DNA from: Neisseria sp.
GTDB lineage: Bacteria > Pseudomonadota > Gammaproteobacteria > Burkholderiales > Neisseriaceae
DNA length: 45,466 bases
NCBI RefSeq assembly: GCF_030530745.1
Contig: NZ_JAUMUI010000017.1
Coordinates: forward strand, 1 to 45,466
Direction of reading: 5' to 3'
A model generated the notes under the pieces. The model was not told the origin of the DNA. It made no database searches and saw only the letters and a list, made by a program, of their open reading frames with translations. A program made the position numbers and the translations under genes. Shown here one piece after another: positions 9,020 through 16,882 of the stretch (its first letter is position 1; every line of letters starts with the position of its first letter).

Positions 9020-9078
9020 CCGTAATATACGGACAAGGTTTACATTTGCCTTGTGAAAAAATGAAAATGCTTTACAAT
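9020..9078 (+). promoter_or_regulatory. porin promoter with upstream inverted repeats
   Basis: TTGTGA (9051-9056) and TACAAT (9073-9078), spaced by 16 bp, form a plausible sigma-70 promoter. Just upstream are the palindrome CCGTA-ATA-TACGG (9020-9032) and the inverted repeat ACAAGG-N10-CCTTGT (9033-9054), the latter running into the -35. These may be operators. Alternatively, the second could help terminate the preceding regulator gene. Confidence 0.5.
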
Positions 9079-9137
9079 ATCCGGCAATCAGACTGTATCA
9101 GGTTGATTATTTTGAAAATATAAAGAAAGGGATTATT

Positions 9138-10256
9138 ATGAAAAAAAGCATTGTTGCCGTTGCCGTAATGGGCGTTTCTTTTCCGGCGGCCGCCGAAGTG
9201 TCGCTTTACGGCCAAATCAGGACAACCGTATCGGTTGCCCAAACCCAGATTAAAGGTGCTGCAGGAACCGAAAAAAGCCATACCGAAACCAAAATCAACG
9301 ACAACACTTCGCGTTTGGGTTTCAAGGGCAGCGAGCGTTTGGGCGGCGACATGAAAGCCATTTGGCAGGTAGAGCAGCGTATTTCTACCGTAGGCGACAA
9401 CAATGGCCGCTGGGGTTCGCGTGATTCGTTCATCGGTTTGGAAGGCAGGTTCGGTAAAATCCGTGCCGGTAACATGAACAACCAGCTCAACGAGATGGAT
9501 ACCATCGACAGTTGGATTTACGGCAACAATGCTTTGGGCTTGGGTATCTTCACCCGTACCGGCAGCCGCAAAGTATCGGCACGTTACGACACTCCGTCGT
9601 TTGCCGGTTTCAGTGCCAATGTGCAGTATGCGCCCCGGGACAACCAAAACCCCGACGATAAAGGCCTGCACGAAGAGCCGACCCGTGCGCAGCTGGATAC
9701 GGGCTTGAACTACGAAGCCGACAAATATTTCGTAAAACTGGGCTATAACCTGCGGAAAAACAATTATTCGGATAACGGCGGCAAAACCAAAGACGCACAC
9801 ATCGGCCGCTTGGAAACCGCATATGACGGAAGCAAACTGTTTCTCGGCGCGGGCGTGCAATACGCCAAAGGCTTCGAAACAGGCAACCGTTACCTGGCAC
9901 GGTTCACCAATGACTTCAATACCTACAACGGCAGCAGCATTACCTCGGGATCGGCCAAGTCGGAATCTGTAAAAGTAGTGGATGCCGCCGTTACCGCAGG
10001 TTATAAAGCAGGCAACTGGCGTCCGAAAATCAGCTATGCCCACGGTTGGGCGGCAAAAGGCGTAAACAGCGGTGATGTGCTGGTCGACAAATTTGATCAA
10101 ATAATCGTAGGCAGCGACTACCGGTTCAGCAAACGCACCGCTGTACGCGGCCAAGTCGCCCATATGCGTGTCGGCGGAAAAACCCGCCTGACTGCCGACA
10201 CTTCCGGCAAAGTGGAGCAGACCGCAGCGCAACTCGGCCTGCACCACCGTTTCTAA
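9138..10256 (+). CDS. trimeric outer-membrane porin, Neisseria PorA/PorB type
   Basis: This 372-residue precursor has a signal peptide cleaved after about residue 19 (VSFPAAA then EVSLYGQI). The mature protein is a 16-stranded general porin of the beta-proteobacterial family. Diagnostic segments are EVSLYGQIR at strand 1, SRLGFKGSERLGGDMKAIWQ, and RDSFIGLEGRFGKIRAGN around the constriction loop. The last residue is Phe (LGLHHRF), the BAM-dependent assembly signal. Length is normal for PorB-like porins. The ribosome binding site AAAGGG lies 8 nt before ATG. The gene stands alone, with its own promoter and DUS terminator. Exact class (PorA versus PorB) cannot be assigned. Confidence 0.93.
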   Translation: MKKSIVAVAVMGVSFPAAAEVSLYGQIRTTVSVAQTQIKGAAGTEKSHTETKINDNTSRLGFKGSERLGGDMKAIWQVEQRISTVGDNNGRWGSRDSFIGLEGRFGKIRAGNMNNQLNEMDTIDSWIYGNNALGLGIFTRTGSRKVSARYDTPSFAGFSANVQYAPRDNQNPDDKGLHEEPTRAQLDTGLNYEADKYFVKLGYNLRKNNYSDNGGKTKDAHIGRLETAYDGSKLFLGAGVQYAKGFETGNRYLARFTNDFNTYNGSSITSGSAKSESVKVVDAAVTAGYKAGNWRPKISYAHGWAAKGVNSGDVLVDKFDQIIVGSDYRFSKRTAVRGQVAHMRVGGKTRLTADTSGKVEQTAAQLGLHHRF

Positions 10257-10273
10257 TGCAGCCTTGATTTGCA

Positions 10274-10313
10274 CAAAGGCCGTCTGAAAATATATTGATT
10301 CAGACGGCCTTTG
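10274..10313 (+). terminator. inverted-DUS terminator after the porin gene
   Basis: CAAAGGCCGTCTGAA (10274-10288) pairs perfectly with TTCAGACGGCCTTTG (10299-10313), a 15-bp stem with a 10-nt loop. Confidence 0.85.
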
Positions 10314-10430
10314 CGGTTTTGCAGCCGTATACGGGTATGCGGTGCAAAATATCACCGCAAAATTTCAAACCCGCATCCGAATCGTTTAAAATCAAAACTT
10401 CCGGAAAAATACCAATCGAGAGACCCGACC

Positions 10431-12269
10431 ATGACTTTACAACGCACACTCACGTTTGCGGCCACCGCGCTTGCCGCCGCTGCTCTGGCTGCCTGTTCTT
10501 CGCACGAGCAACCTGTGGAGCCGGTTAAAAAAACTGCTGAAAAACCGCGCCCCTCCGTGCGTGCGGCCGAAACCCCCGCTAAAGTGCTGGCTGATTACAG
10601 TCTCTACCAAAGTGCGCTGGCTGCCGCCAAGCAGGATAACGACACCCTGCCTGCCCAATTTCTAGAGCAGGCCGCCGAAAGTGCCATGGCGGAAGACGTG
10701 CGCAACGAGTGGCTCAAAAGTTTGGGCAAACGCAGCCAATGGGCGCTGTTCAACCAACAATACGCCAAACTTGATCAGGCAGGCCGTGCGCAGGAGGTGC
10801 GGTGCTACGCAGAATTGGGCAGCGGCAGCCATACTGCGCTGGCTGCCGAGCTGGTTAGAGAAACCGGCCGCCTGCCCCAAGGCTGTACACGCCTGGTGGA
10901 AGCTGCCGCCGCTTCGGGCCGTCTGAATCAAAAAGATGCATGGAGGAGGGTGCGCGGCTTAATCAGCAACAATCAGATTACCGATGCCCGCAATCTTGCC
11001 GCCGCACTCGGCAGCCCGTTTGACGGAGGAGGCCAAGGTGCGCAGGAGTACAGCCTGATCAGCGTTATCGGGAACAATGCCAAACGCAACACCGCGTCAG
11101 CGGCCCGTTTGCAAGCCATGCAGGGCAGCCTTTCACGCGAGCAGGCAGGGTTTGCATGGGGGGTGCTGGGCCACATGCAGGCTTGGAGCCAAAATATGGC
11201 AACCGCCTTGAATTATTTCAGCCGGGCCGATCGCAGCCAGTTGAGCAACGAGCAGTTCGAATGGTATGCACGAGCCGCACTGCGCCTGCAACGTTGGAAC
11301 GAATTGGCGGATATTATCGAAGCCATGCCGGCCAAGCTGCAAAATGATCCGGCATGGCAGTATTGGCTGGGGCGCAGTTATGCCGCACAGGGCAACCGCA
11401 GCCGTGCCGAGCCTTTATATAAAAAGGCAGCTTCCAGCGGCCGCAATTTTTATGCCGTGATGGCGGGCGAAGAACTGGGACAGCGCGTGAACACCCGCAA
11501 CAATGTGGGCGAGGTTTCAAAAAGCGATGTGAAGCATCTGGCCAAAGACGGTGCCATTGACCGCGCCCTGACCCTTTTTAAAGCCAGTCAGAACAGCGGC
11601 GATTGGAAAATGCGCCGCCAATCTCAGGCCGAATGGCGTTATGCGACCCGCGGTGCCGATGAAGATATGCTGTTAACCGCAGCCCAGCTGGCTTTCGACA
11701 ACCAGTTCTACGAAATGGCCATCAACAGTGCCGAACGCACCGACCACAAACTCAACTACAACCTGCGCTATATCTCGCCGTTTAAAGAAATCACTATCCG
11801 TTATGCCAATCAGGCCGGTGTAGACCCTGCTTGGGTTTACGGTCTGATTCGTCAGGAAAGCCGTTTTATGCTGGGTGCGCAATCCAGTGTGGGGGCACAG
11901 GGGTTGATGCAGGTGATGCCGGCTACCGCCCGTGAAATCGCTTCGAAAATCGGTATGAGCAGCAGTGAACTTTATACTATGGACGGCAATATCCGTATGG
12001 GTACGTGGTATATGGCCGATGCCAAACGCCGTCTGCAGAACAACGAAGTAATGGCCACGGCAGGCTATAACGCAGGCCCCGGCCGTGCACGCAACTGGCA
12101 GGCGGCCAACGCGCTTGAAGGTGCAATTTATGCTGAAACCATCCCATTCAGCGAAACCCGCGATTATGTGAAGAAGGTTATGACCAATGCCACCTATTAC
12201 GCCAGCCTGTTCAATGAACCGCAAACTTCGCTGAAACAGCGTATGGGTGTAGTACCGGGGCGGTATTGA
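10431..12269 (+). CDS. ltgA: soluble-type lytic transglycosylase lipoprotein (Slt70/LtgA-like)
   Basis: This 612-residue enzyme cleaves peptidoglycan glycan strands to 1,6-anhydro-muropeptides. The N-terminus (TLTFAATALAAAALAAC) is a lipoprotein signal with lipobox LAAC, so it should be anchored in the outer membrane. A long alpha-helical superhelix (about 40-430) precedes the C-terminal SLT domain, which has the catalytic Glu476 in RQESRF, then GAQGLMQVMPATA and AGYNAGPGRARNW. This architecture matches E. coli Slt70 and Neisseria LtgA, which releases cytotoxic peptidoglycan fragments. The frame is open upstream to 10311, but ATG 10431 gives the lipobox at the right place and is preceded by GAGAGACC. 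The gene symbol rests on similarity of type, not a database match. Confidence 0.92.
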   Translation: MTLQRTLTFAATALAAAALAACSSHEQPVEPVKKTAEKPRPSVRAAETPAKVLADYSLYQSALAAAKQDNDTLPAQFLEQAAESAMAEDVRNEWLKSLGKRSQWALFNQQYAKLDQAGRAQEVRCYAELGSGSHTALAAELVRETGRLPQGCTRLVEAAAASGRLNQKDAWRRVRGLISNNQITDARNLAAALGSPFDGGGQGAQEYSLISVIGNNAKRNTASAARLQAMQGSLSREQAGFAWGVLGHMQAWSQNMATALNYFSRADRSQLSNEQFEWYARAALRLQRWNELADIIEAMPAKLQNDPAWQYWLGRSYAAQGNRSRAEPLYKKAASSGRNFYAVMAGEELGQRVNTRNNVGEVSKSDVKHLAKDGAIDRALTLFKASQNSGDWKMRRQSQAEWRYATRGADEDMLLTAAQLAFDNQFYEMAINSAERTDHKLNYNLRYISPFKEITIRYANQAGVDPAWVYGLIRQESRFMLGAQSSVGAQGLMQVMPATAREIASKIGMSSSELYTMDGNIRMGTWYMADAKRRLQNNEVMATAGYNAGPGRARNWQAANALEGAIYAETIPFSETRDYVKKVMTNATYYASLFNEPQTSLKQRMGVVPGRY

Positions 12270-12290
12270 TTCTGGATGCGGATGTCAAAC

Positions 12291-12318
12291 GGGGCGGAAG
12301 AGACCGCCCTGTTTTTTT
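12291..12318 (+). terminator. rho-independent terminator after ltgA
   Basis: GGGCGG (12292-12297) pairs with CCGCCC (12304-12309), and a run of seven T follows at 12312-12318. Confidence 0.8.
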
Positions 12319-12386
12319 ATCGTGATAAAGCCAGTATGCCGGAAAGTGTGCAGTGTTGTTCCAAGCCGGCAGTTTTAATGGCAGAT

Positions 12387-12456
12387 TATAGTGGCTTAAA
12401 TTTAAAAAAGGATAAGGCGGCTTGCTGCCTTGTATCGAAGTAATTAATCCGCCATA
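12387..12456. repeat. 70-bp Correia-like miniature element
   Basis: The left end reads TATAGTGGCTTAAATT, and the right end read backwards is TATGGCGGATTAATT. These closely resemble the TATAGTGGATTAA ends of Correia repeats. The inside contains the hairpin AAGGCGGC-TTG-CTGCCTT. At 70 bp it is shorter than the usual 100-155 bp forms. It lies between the convergent ltgA and trkH genes and may help end trkH transcripts. Confidence 0.55.
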
Positions 12457-12483
12457 GGTCAAATAACCCGACGGTTTCTGGTT

Positions 12484-13941
12484 TTATTTTTTCCAATAAG
12501 GCGGGGTAAACAGAATCAAAACAGTGAAGATTTCCAAGCGCCCAAGAAGCATTACTGCTGTGCACAGCCATTTTTGGATATCGGTTAAGGCCGAATAGTT
12601 ATATGCCGGGCCGACCGAACCCAAACCCGGCCCCGAATTGGTGATACAGGCGATAACGGCGCCAAAGGCAGAAATAAAATCCATGCCGGCAATCATCATA
12701 AAAAAGGTAAACAGTACCACTGTCATAAAATATACAAACACAAAAGCCATAACCGTGAGTGCGGTGCGTTCTGGAATGGTGCGGCCGTTTACCTTAACGT
12801 TGCGCACAGCGTTGGGGTGCAGCAGCAGCAGCATTTCGCGCAGGCTGAATTTGGCCAGAATAATGGCGCGCACGTTTTTAATGCCGCCGCCCATTGATCC
12901 CGAGCTGGGCAGTATATTGGCAAGGAAAAACATCCATAATGTGGTGATCAGGGGCCATGCTCCGAAGTCGGTGTTTGAAAATCCGCTGGAGAGGCCTATC
13001 GAAATAAAGTTGAATGCCGTGTAGCGCAGAGATTCTTCGAAAGAGGCATAATACTGTCTGTGCCAAAGGTAGAGGCTTACGGCTGCAATGCTGGTAAAGA
13101 GTACCCCGATAATGATGCGGAATTCTTCATCACGCCAATAGCGGCGGGGCGAGCGTGTGCTGAATGCCGAAAAATGGGTAACAAAATTGACGGCACCGAA
13201 TATTGTCCCCCCCATCACAATCAATTCGACGGCGGGTGAATTGAAATATGCGATGCTGTCGTTATGGGTAGAAAACCCGCCCAACGACATTGTCGACATG
13301 GCATGACAGAGTGCGTCAAACCAATTCATGCCGGCCAGGCGTAGGGCAAAGAGTATGATGCAGGTGCCGCAGGTATAGGTGAGCCAGAGCTTTTTGGCCA
13401 CCTGCGAAATGCGCGGTGCCATTTTACTGTCTTTGTCGATGCCGGGAATTTCAGCCTTGAACAATTGGGTTCCACCCACACCGAGCATGGGTAGAATGGC
13501 TACAGCCAGCACGATGATCCCCATGCCGCCCAGCCAGTTGAGCATATGCCGCCAAAAATTGATGGAAGGGGCAAGTGTATCCAGGCTCAGGATAACGCTG
13601 GCACCGGTGGTGGTTAAGCCCGACATGGCTTCAAACAGTGCGTCAGTATAACTCATGCGCGGAAAATAAAGATAAAACGGCATGGCGGCCACCAGCGCAA
13701 AACCCACCCATAGCATAAATACCAAGGTAAAGCCGTCGCGTACGCGCAATTCGCGGTTATGCCGTAGCGTCAGCAGCCAAATCGTGCATGAGGCAATAAT
13801 GGTTACCATTGCAGTAGAGCCAAATGCGTTTAAAGCGGCATCTAGAAACAGATACGACACAAAAGTGGGCACCAGCAGCAATATCGAAAACAATACGCCG
13901 AGCTTGGACAGAATATGGACAATGGGAATGATTTTATACAT
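12484..13941 (-). CDS. trkH: Trk potassium uptake system membrane subunit TrkH
   Basis: This 485-residue inner-membrane protein is the K+-translocating subunit of the Trk system. The four pore-loop repeats of the family can be seen as SGLTTTGASV (near 106-115), MSTMSLGGFST, FISIGLSSGFSNTD and ITNSGPGLGSVGP. The conserved loop SSGSMGGGIKNVR is also present. About ten or more transmembrane segments surround them. Length is standard. The regulatory subunit TrkA, which the channel needs, is not in the window. It is convergent with ltgA and separated from the next upstream gene by a repeat-rich gap. Confidence 0.95.
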   Translation of the reverse strand: MYKIIPIVHILSKLGVLFSILLLVPTFVSYLFLDAALNAFGSTAMVTIIASCTIWLLTLRHNRELRVRDGFTLVFMLWVGFALVAAMPFYLYFPRMSYTDALFEAMSGLTTTGASVILSLDTLAPSINFWRHMLNWLGGMGIIVLAVAILPMLGVGGTQLFKAEIPGIDKDSKMAPRISQVAKKLWLTYTCGTCIILFALRLAGMNWFDALCHAMSTMSLGGFSTHNDSIAYFNSPAVELIVMGGTIFGAVNFVTHFSAFSTRSPRRYWRDEEFRIIIGVLFTSIAAVSLYLWHRQYYASFEESLRYTAFNFISIGLSSGFSNTDFGAWPLITTLWMFFLANILPSSGSMGGGIKNVRAIILAKFSLREMLLLLHPNAVRNVKVNGRTIPERTALTVMAFVFVYFMTVVLFTFFMMIAGMDFISAFGAVIACITNSGPGLGSVGPAYNYSALTDIQKWLCTAVMLLGRLEIFTVLILFTPPYWKK

Positions 13942-13949
13942 GGCAAACA

Positions 13950-13997
13950 GTTTCAGACGGCCCTGAACCTATGGCATACACGGGATCGTCTGAAACG
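13950..13997. repeat. degenerate inverted DUS pair upstream of trkH
   Basis: TTTCAGACGGCCCT and GGGATCGTCTGAAAC face each other around the trkH leader. The second copy has a mutated core (ATCGTCTGAA), so it is a decayed uptake sequence. Confidence 0.5.
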
Positions 13998-14077
13998 GTA
14001 GAAGGTTCAGGATACGGCTGCAGCCTGAGGCAGCCGCCTGCATTCTAACAAAAACAGATGGGACACAAAAAGCCTTC

Positions 14078-14174
14078 TATAACGGATAAACTTACTCCGA
14101 TACCGGACAACAGGCGGTATAAACAGTGCGGCAAATTGCAGTAACGTTGTAGCAGAGTAAGTTTATCCGTTACA
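14078..14174. repeat. 97-bp Correia-like element
   Basis: TATAACGGATAAACTTACTC (14078-14097) faces TGTAACGGATAAACTTACTC read from the right end (14174): 20-bp terminal inverted repeats with one mismatch, starting with TA. The ends resemble diverged Correia ends (TATAGTGGATTAACTT), and the inside is unlike the standard Correia core. It lies between ldt and trkH on their shared strand. Confidence 0.65.
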
Positions 14175-14191
14175 GGAAACCTTGAATAAAC

Positions 14192-14226
14192 AAGGCCGTC
14201 TGAAAACTGTATTTTCAGACGGCCTT
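14192..14226 (-). terminator. inverted-DUS terminator after the L,D-transpeptidase gene
   Basis: AAGGCCGTCTGAAAA pairs with TTTTCAGACGGCCTT with a short loop. It lies 30 bp beyond the stop codon of the minus-strand gene. Confidence 0.8.
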
Positions 14227-14255
14227 CCGATGCAGGATTATGCTGCGGTTTGAAG

Positions 14256-15242
14256 TTAAAACAGCATATCAGTCGGTTCTTTATGTTCCCGATATTGGTC
14301 GGGGGTAGGACGGGCGGGTTGGTAGGGCGCTTTCGGTTGAGGAGCGGCAGCCGGTGCCGCGGGAGCGGCCGGCGTAACGGGTTTGTCGGCTCCCGCATCC
14401 ACTTCGATTTCGGTGCCGGCCGGCAGCACTTCGTCTTTAACCGGTGCAGGCGGCGGCGCCACTTTCGGTTTGGTGTGGACTGCCGAACCGCTGTTCCAAG
14501 CCAGCGATTGAAGCGGACCTTTCACTTTCACACCTTTGGCACAGGTCAAACAATTGATTTGGCCGGTGCGGTTTTTCAAAATTGCGTCCACCCGTTTGGG
14601 GTTGACGGTTTTGCCGTGTGCTTTCGCCCAAGCGTTGATGCTTTTACGCAATGCTTCGGTGTTGAGGTTTTTCTGGTTATAGGGGTCGCGGTAGGCGGCC
14701 AGCCAGAGATTATTGTTGGCATCGGTGTTCAGCGCGGCCATCTGATAGATAACCGAAGCAGGCGAGCCGCTGGTAATGGTCTTGGCGAATTCCAGTGCAT
14801 CGGGCGATTTCATGCGCACGCAGCCGTGGCTGCGCACCCCGGGTACGCTGGCCGGGGCGTTGGTGCCGTGAATGCCCAAACCGAGCTTGGGATCGCCCAT
14901 ACGCACAAACACAGGACCCAACGGATTGTTCGGGCCGGGCGGAACGGTTTTCACACCGTCGTTACGTTCTTTTTGGATGCTTTTGGGAATATGCCATGTG
15001 GGGTTAAATGCTTTCGCACCGATTTTGTGCTCGCCCAAATTCGTTTGCGTAGCCGCCTTGCCCACTGCGACGGGATAAACTTTGGTTAGTTTGCCGTCGG
15101 TATAAAGAAACAGGCGCTGCTGAGGGATGTTGATGACAACGTGTTGTCCTGCCGACACAGGCCGGTGGTCGGGTACCGGTGTGTTGGCCGCTGCGGCGGT
15201 ACAAAAAGACGCGGCAATGAGGCCGAAACTGATTTTTTTCAT
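14256..15242 (-). CDS. L,D-transpeptidase (YkuD / ErfK-YbiS family)
   Basis: This is a 328-residue exported enzyme. Signal peptide is about 1-19 (KKISFGLIAASFCTAAAA). The YkuD catalytic domain spans about 34-165, with His125 in GIHGTN and the motif S-H139-G-C141-V-R143-M; Cys141 is the nucleophile. Such enzymes form 3-3 peptidoglycan cross-links or attach proteins to peptidoglycan. After a middle helical region with CLTCAKG, the C-terminus (about 270-328) is rich in Pro and Ala, ending KEPTDMLF; such tails are often flexible spacers. A start at 15242 gives the proper signal peptide. Two other periplasmic functions are possible (cross-linking or anchoring), and sequence does not decide. Confidence 0.9.
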   Translation of the reverse strand: MKKISFGLIAASFCTAAAANTPVPDHRPVSAGQHVVINIPQQRLFLYTDGKLTKVYPVAVGKAATQTNLGEHKIGAKAFNPTWHIPKSIQKERNDGVKTVPPGPNNPLGPVFVRMGDPKLGLGIHGTNAPASVPGVRSHGCVRMKSPDALEFAKTITSGSPASVIYQMAALNTDANNNLWLAAYRDPYNQKNLNTEALRKSINAWAKAHGKTVNPKRVDAILKNRTGQINCLTCAKGVKVKGPLQSLAWNSGSAVHTKPKVAPPPAPVKDEVLPAGTEIEVDAGADKPVTPAAPAAPAAAPQPKAPYQPARPTPDQYREHKEPTDMLF

Positions 15243-15388
15243 CGTTAAATAGCTGTGTTGTTATGATTAAAGGGGTAAAACTTGCATGAATCATACCGTA
15301 ATCCGCAGATTTTTGTGAGAAAATACACCGTTTTTGGATAAGGGCGCGCCGAAAACGGCATTCCGGCCTGTATTTTACGGTGCAGAAA

Positions 15389-16717
15389 ATGAAACAGGCA
15401 GTTGAATTAAATAATACGGCCGACGTGTTTTCGATAGATTACGAGGGCAGGGGAGTTGCCCGCGTAAACGGCAAAACGGTTTTTATTAAAGGCGCCCTGC
15501 CGACCGAGCGGGCGGCATTCCGCATTACCCGCAGCAAAAAACAGTTTGACGAAGCGGAGGCAGCAGACATCATCAGGCCGTCTGAAGAACGGGTTGTGCC
15601 CAAGTGTTGTTATTTTAATACATGTGGCGGCTGCGTATTGCAACACGCTTCGCACGGTGCGCAAATCGCCTTTAAACAGAGAATATTAGAAGAGCAACTG
15701 TTACGGATAGGCAAAGTATTTCCCGAGCAAATCCTGCCGCCGGTTTACGGCAGCGCATGGGCATACCGGCACAGGGTACGCTTCAGCGTGGCCGCAGATA
15801 AACAGGGGCGTATCGGCGTGGGTTTTCAGGCAAAGCAAAGTCATGATGTGGTGGCGGTAGAGAGCTGCCCCGTGTTGCCTGGTCATGTTTCCGGCATATT
15901 GCCCGGCCTGAACCGGCTTATAAGAGATTTTGTTAAGATAAACGAGCGGGTTAACTATATAGAATGTGCTGTCGGGGAACGGCTGACGGTTTTGAATGTC
16001 TGTATGCAGGAAGCGCCGGATAAAGCTGCCCGCGAACTGCTTGAACGGTTTTCAGACGGCCTCAACCAAAGCGGTAGAAAATGGCAGATATGGATACAGC
16101 ACAGCAACAAAGCCGCTTATCCGCTTTACCCTGAAAGTGCGCCGCAATTGGCCTACCGCCTGCCTGAATTTGATGTGGAAATACCTTTCCGCCCCGGAGA
16201 TTTCACCCAAATCAACGCCGAAATGAACGCACTGATGGTGGGGCGCGCCTTAAGACTGCTTGATGTTCGGCCCAACGAGCGTGTGGCAGATTTGTTTTGC
16301 GGGCTCGGCAACTTTGCCCTGCCCATTGCAAAAAGCGGTGCGGCAGTTGTTGGTTTGGAAGGCGCGGCGCATTTGGTGTGCCGCGCCCGTGAAAATGCGG
16401 TATTGAACGGTTGTGTCCATGCAGAATTCCGGCAGGCCGATCTGTTTGAAACCACCCCTGAGGCAGTGGCGCAATGGGGGTATTTCGATAAAATGTTGCT
16501 CGATCCGCCCCGAAACGGGGCTTATGCCGTCGTGCAGGCTTTACATGCACCCTATTTACCGAAGAGGATAGTTTATGTATCTTGCAATCCGTCTACGTTG
16601 GCCAGAGATGCCGCTGTATTGACCGATAAGGGCTACCGCTTCAAAGCGGCAGGTGTGATAAATATGTTTGCCCAAACAGCGCATATAGAATCGATAGCTT
16701 GGTTTGAGTTGCATTAA
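15389..16717 (+). CDS. rlmD: 23S rRNA (uracil-C5)-methyltransferase RlmD/RumA
   Basis: This 442-residue SAM-dependent enzyme methylates U1939 of 23S rRNA. An N-terminal TRAM domain (about 5-62) is followed by the [4Fe-4S] cysteines (Cys74 region, Cys79, Cys82 in CGGC, and Cys160 in ESCP). The methyltransferase fold has ADLFCGLGNFALP as SAM motif I, LLDPPRNGA as motif IV, and SCNPSTLARD carrying the nucleophilic cysteine. The ATG at 15389 is chosen; a GTG three codons earlier (15380) is the alternative, and neither has a strong ribosome binding site. The gene stands alone, divergent from ldt. The related RlmC/TrmA enzymes lack this combination of TRAM plus Fe-S. Confidence 0.94.
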   Translation: MKQAVELNNTADVFSIDYEGRGVARVNGKTVFIKGALPTERAAFRITRSKKQFDEAEAADIIRPSEERVVPKCCYFNTCGGCVLQHASHGAQIAFKQRILEEQLLRIGKVFPEQILPPVYGSAWAYRHRVRFSVAADKQGRIGVGFQAKQSHDVVAVESCPVLPGHVSGILPGLNRLIRDFVKINERVNYIECAVGERLTVLNVCMQEAPDKAARELLERFSDGLNQSGRKWQIWIQHSNKAAYPLYPESAPQLAYRLPEFDVEIPFRPGDFTQINAEMNALMVGRALRLLDVRPNERVADLFCGLGNFALPIAKSGAAVVGLEGAAHLVCRARENAVLNGCVHAEFRQADLFETTPEAVAQWGYFDKMLLDPPRNGAYAVVQALHAPYLPKRIVYVSCNPSTLARDAAVLTDKGYRFKAAGVINMFAQTAHIESIAWFELH

Positions 16718-16882
16718 TCCCCACATTAATGACGTATTGATACGATTTGATGTAATAATCGGTTAAATCATGTTATCATAATGCACTTAAGGGGACAGTA
16801 TTACTTTATGTATGCCCGTTTTTAATTTGAAATCCGTTTTGAGTTAATCTGTTCGGGCTGCAACACGTATCGGGAGATATTC

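Noticed and set aside
9072-10355. 427-codon open frame antisense to the porin gene
   Set aside because: It mirrors the codon pattern of a strongly biased porin gene, has no ribosome binding site and resembles no protein family.
15380-15388. GTG start three codons before the chosen rlmD ATG
   Set aside because: No better ribosome binding site supports it, and the family N-terminus fits the ATG.
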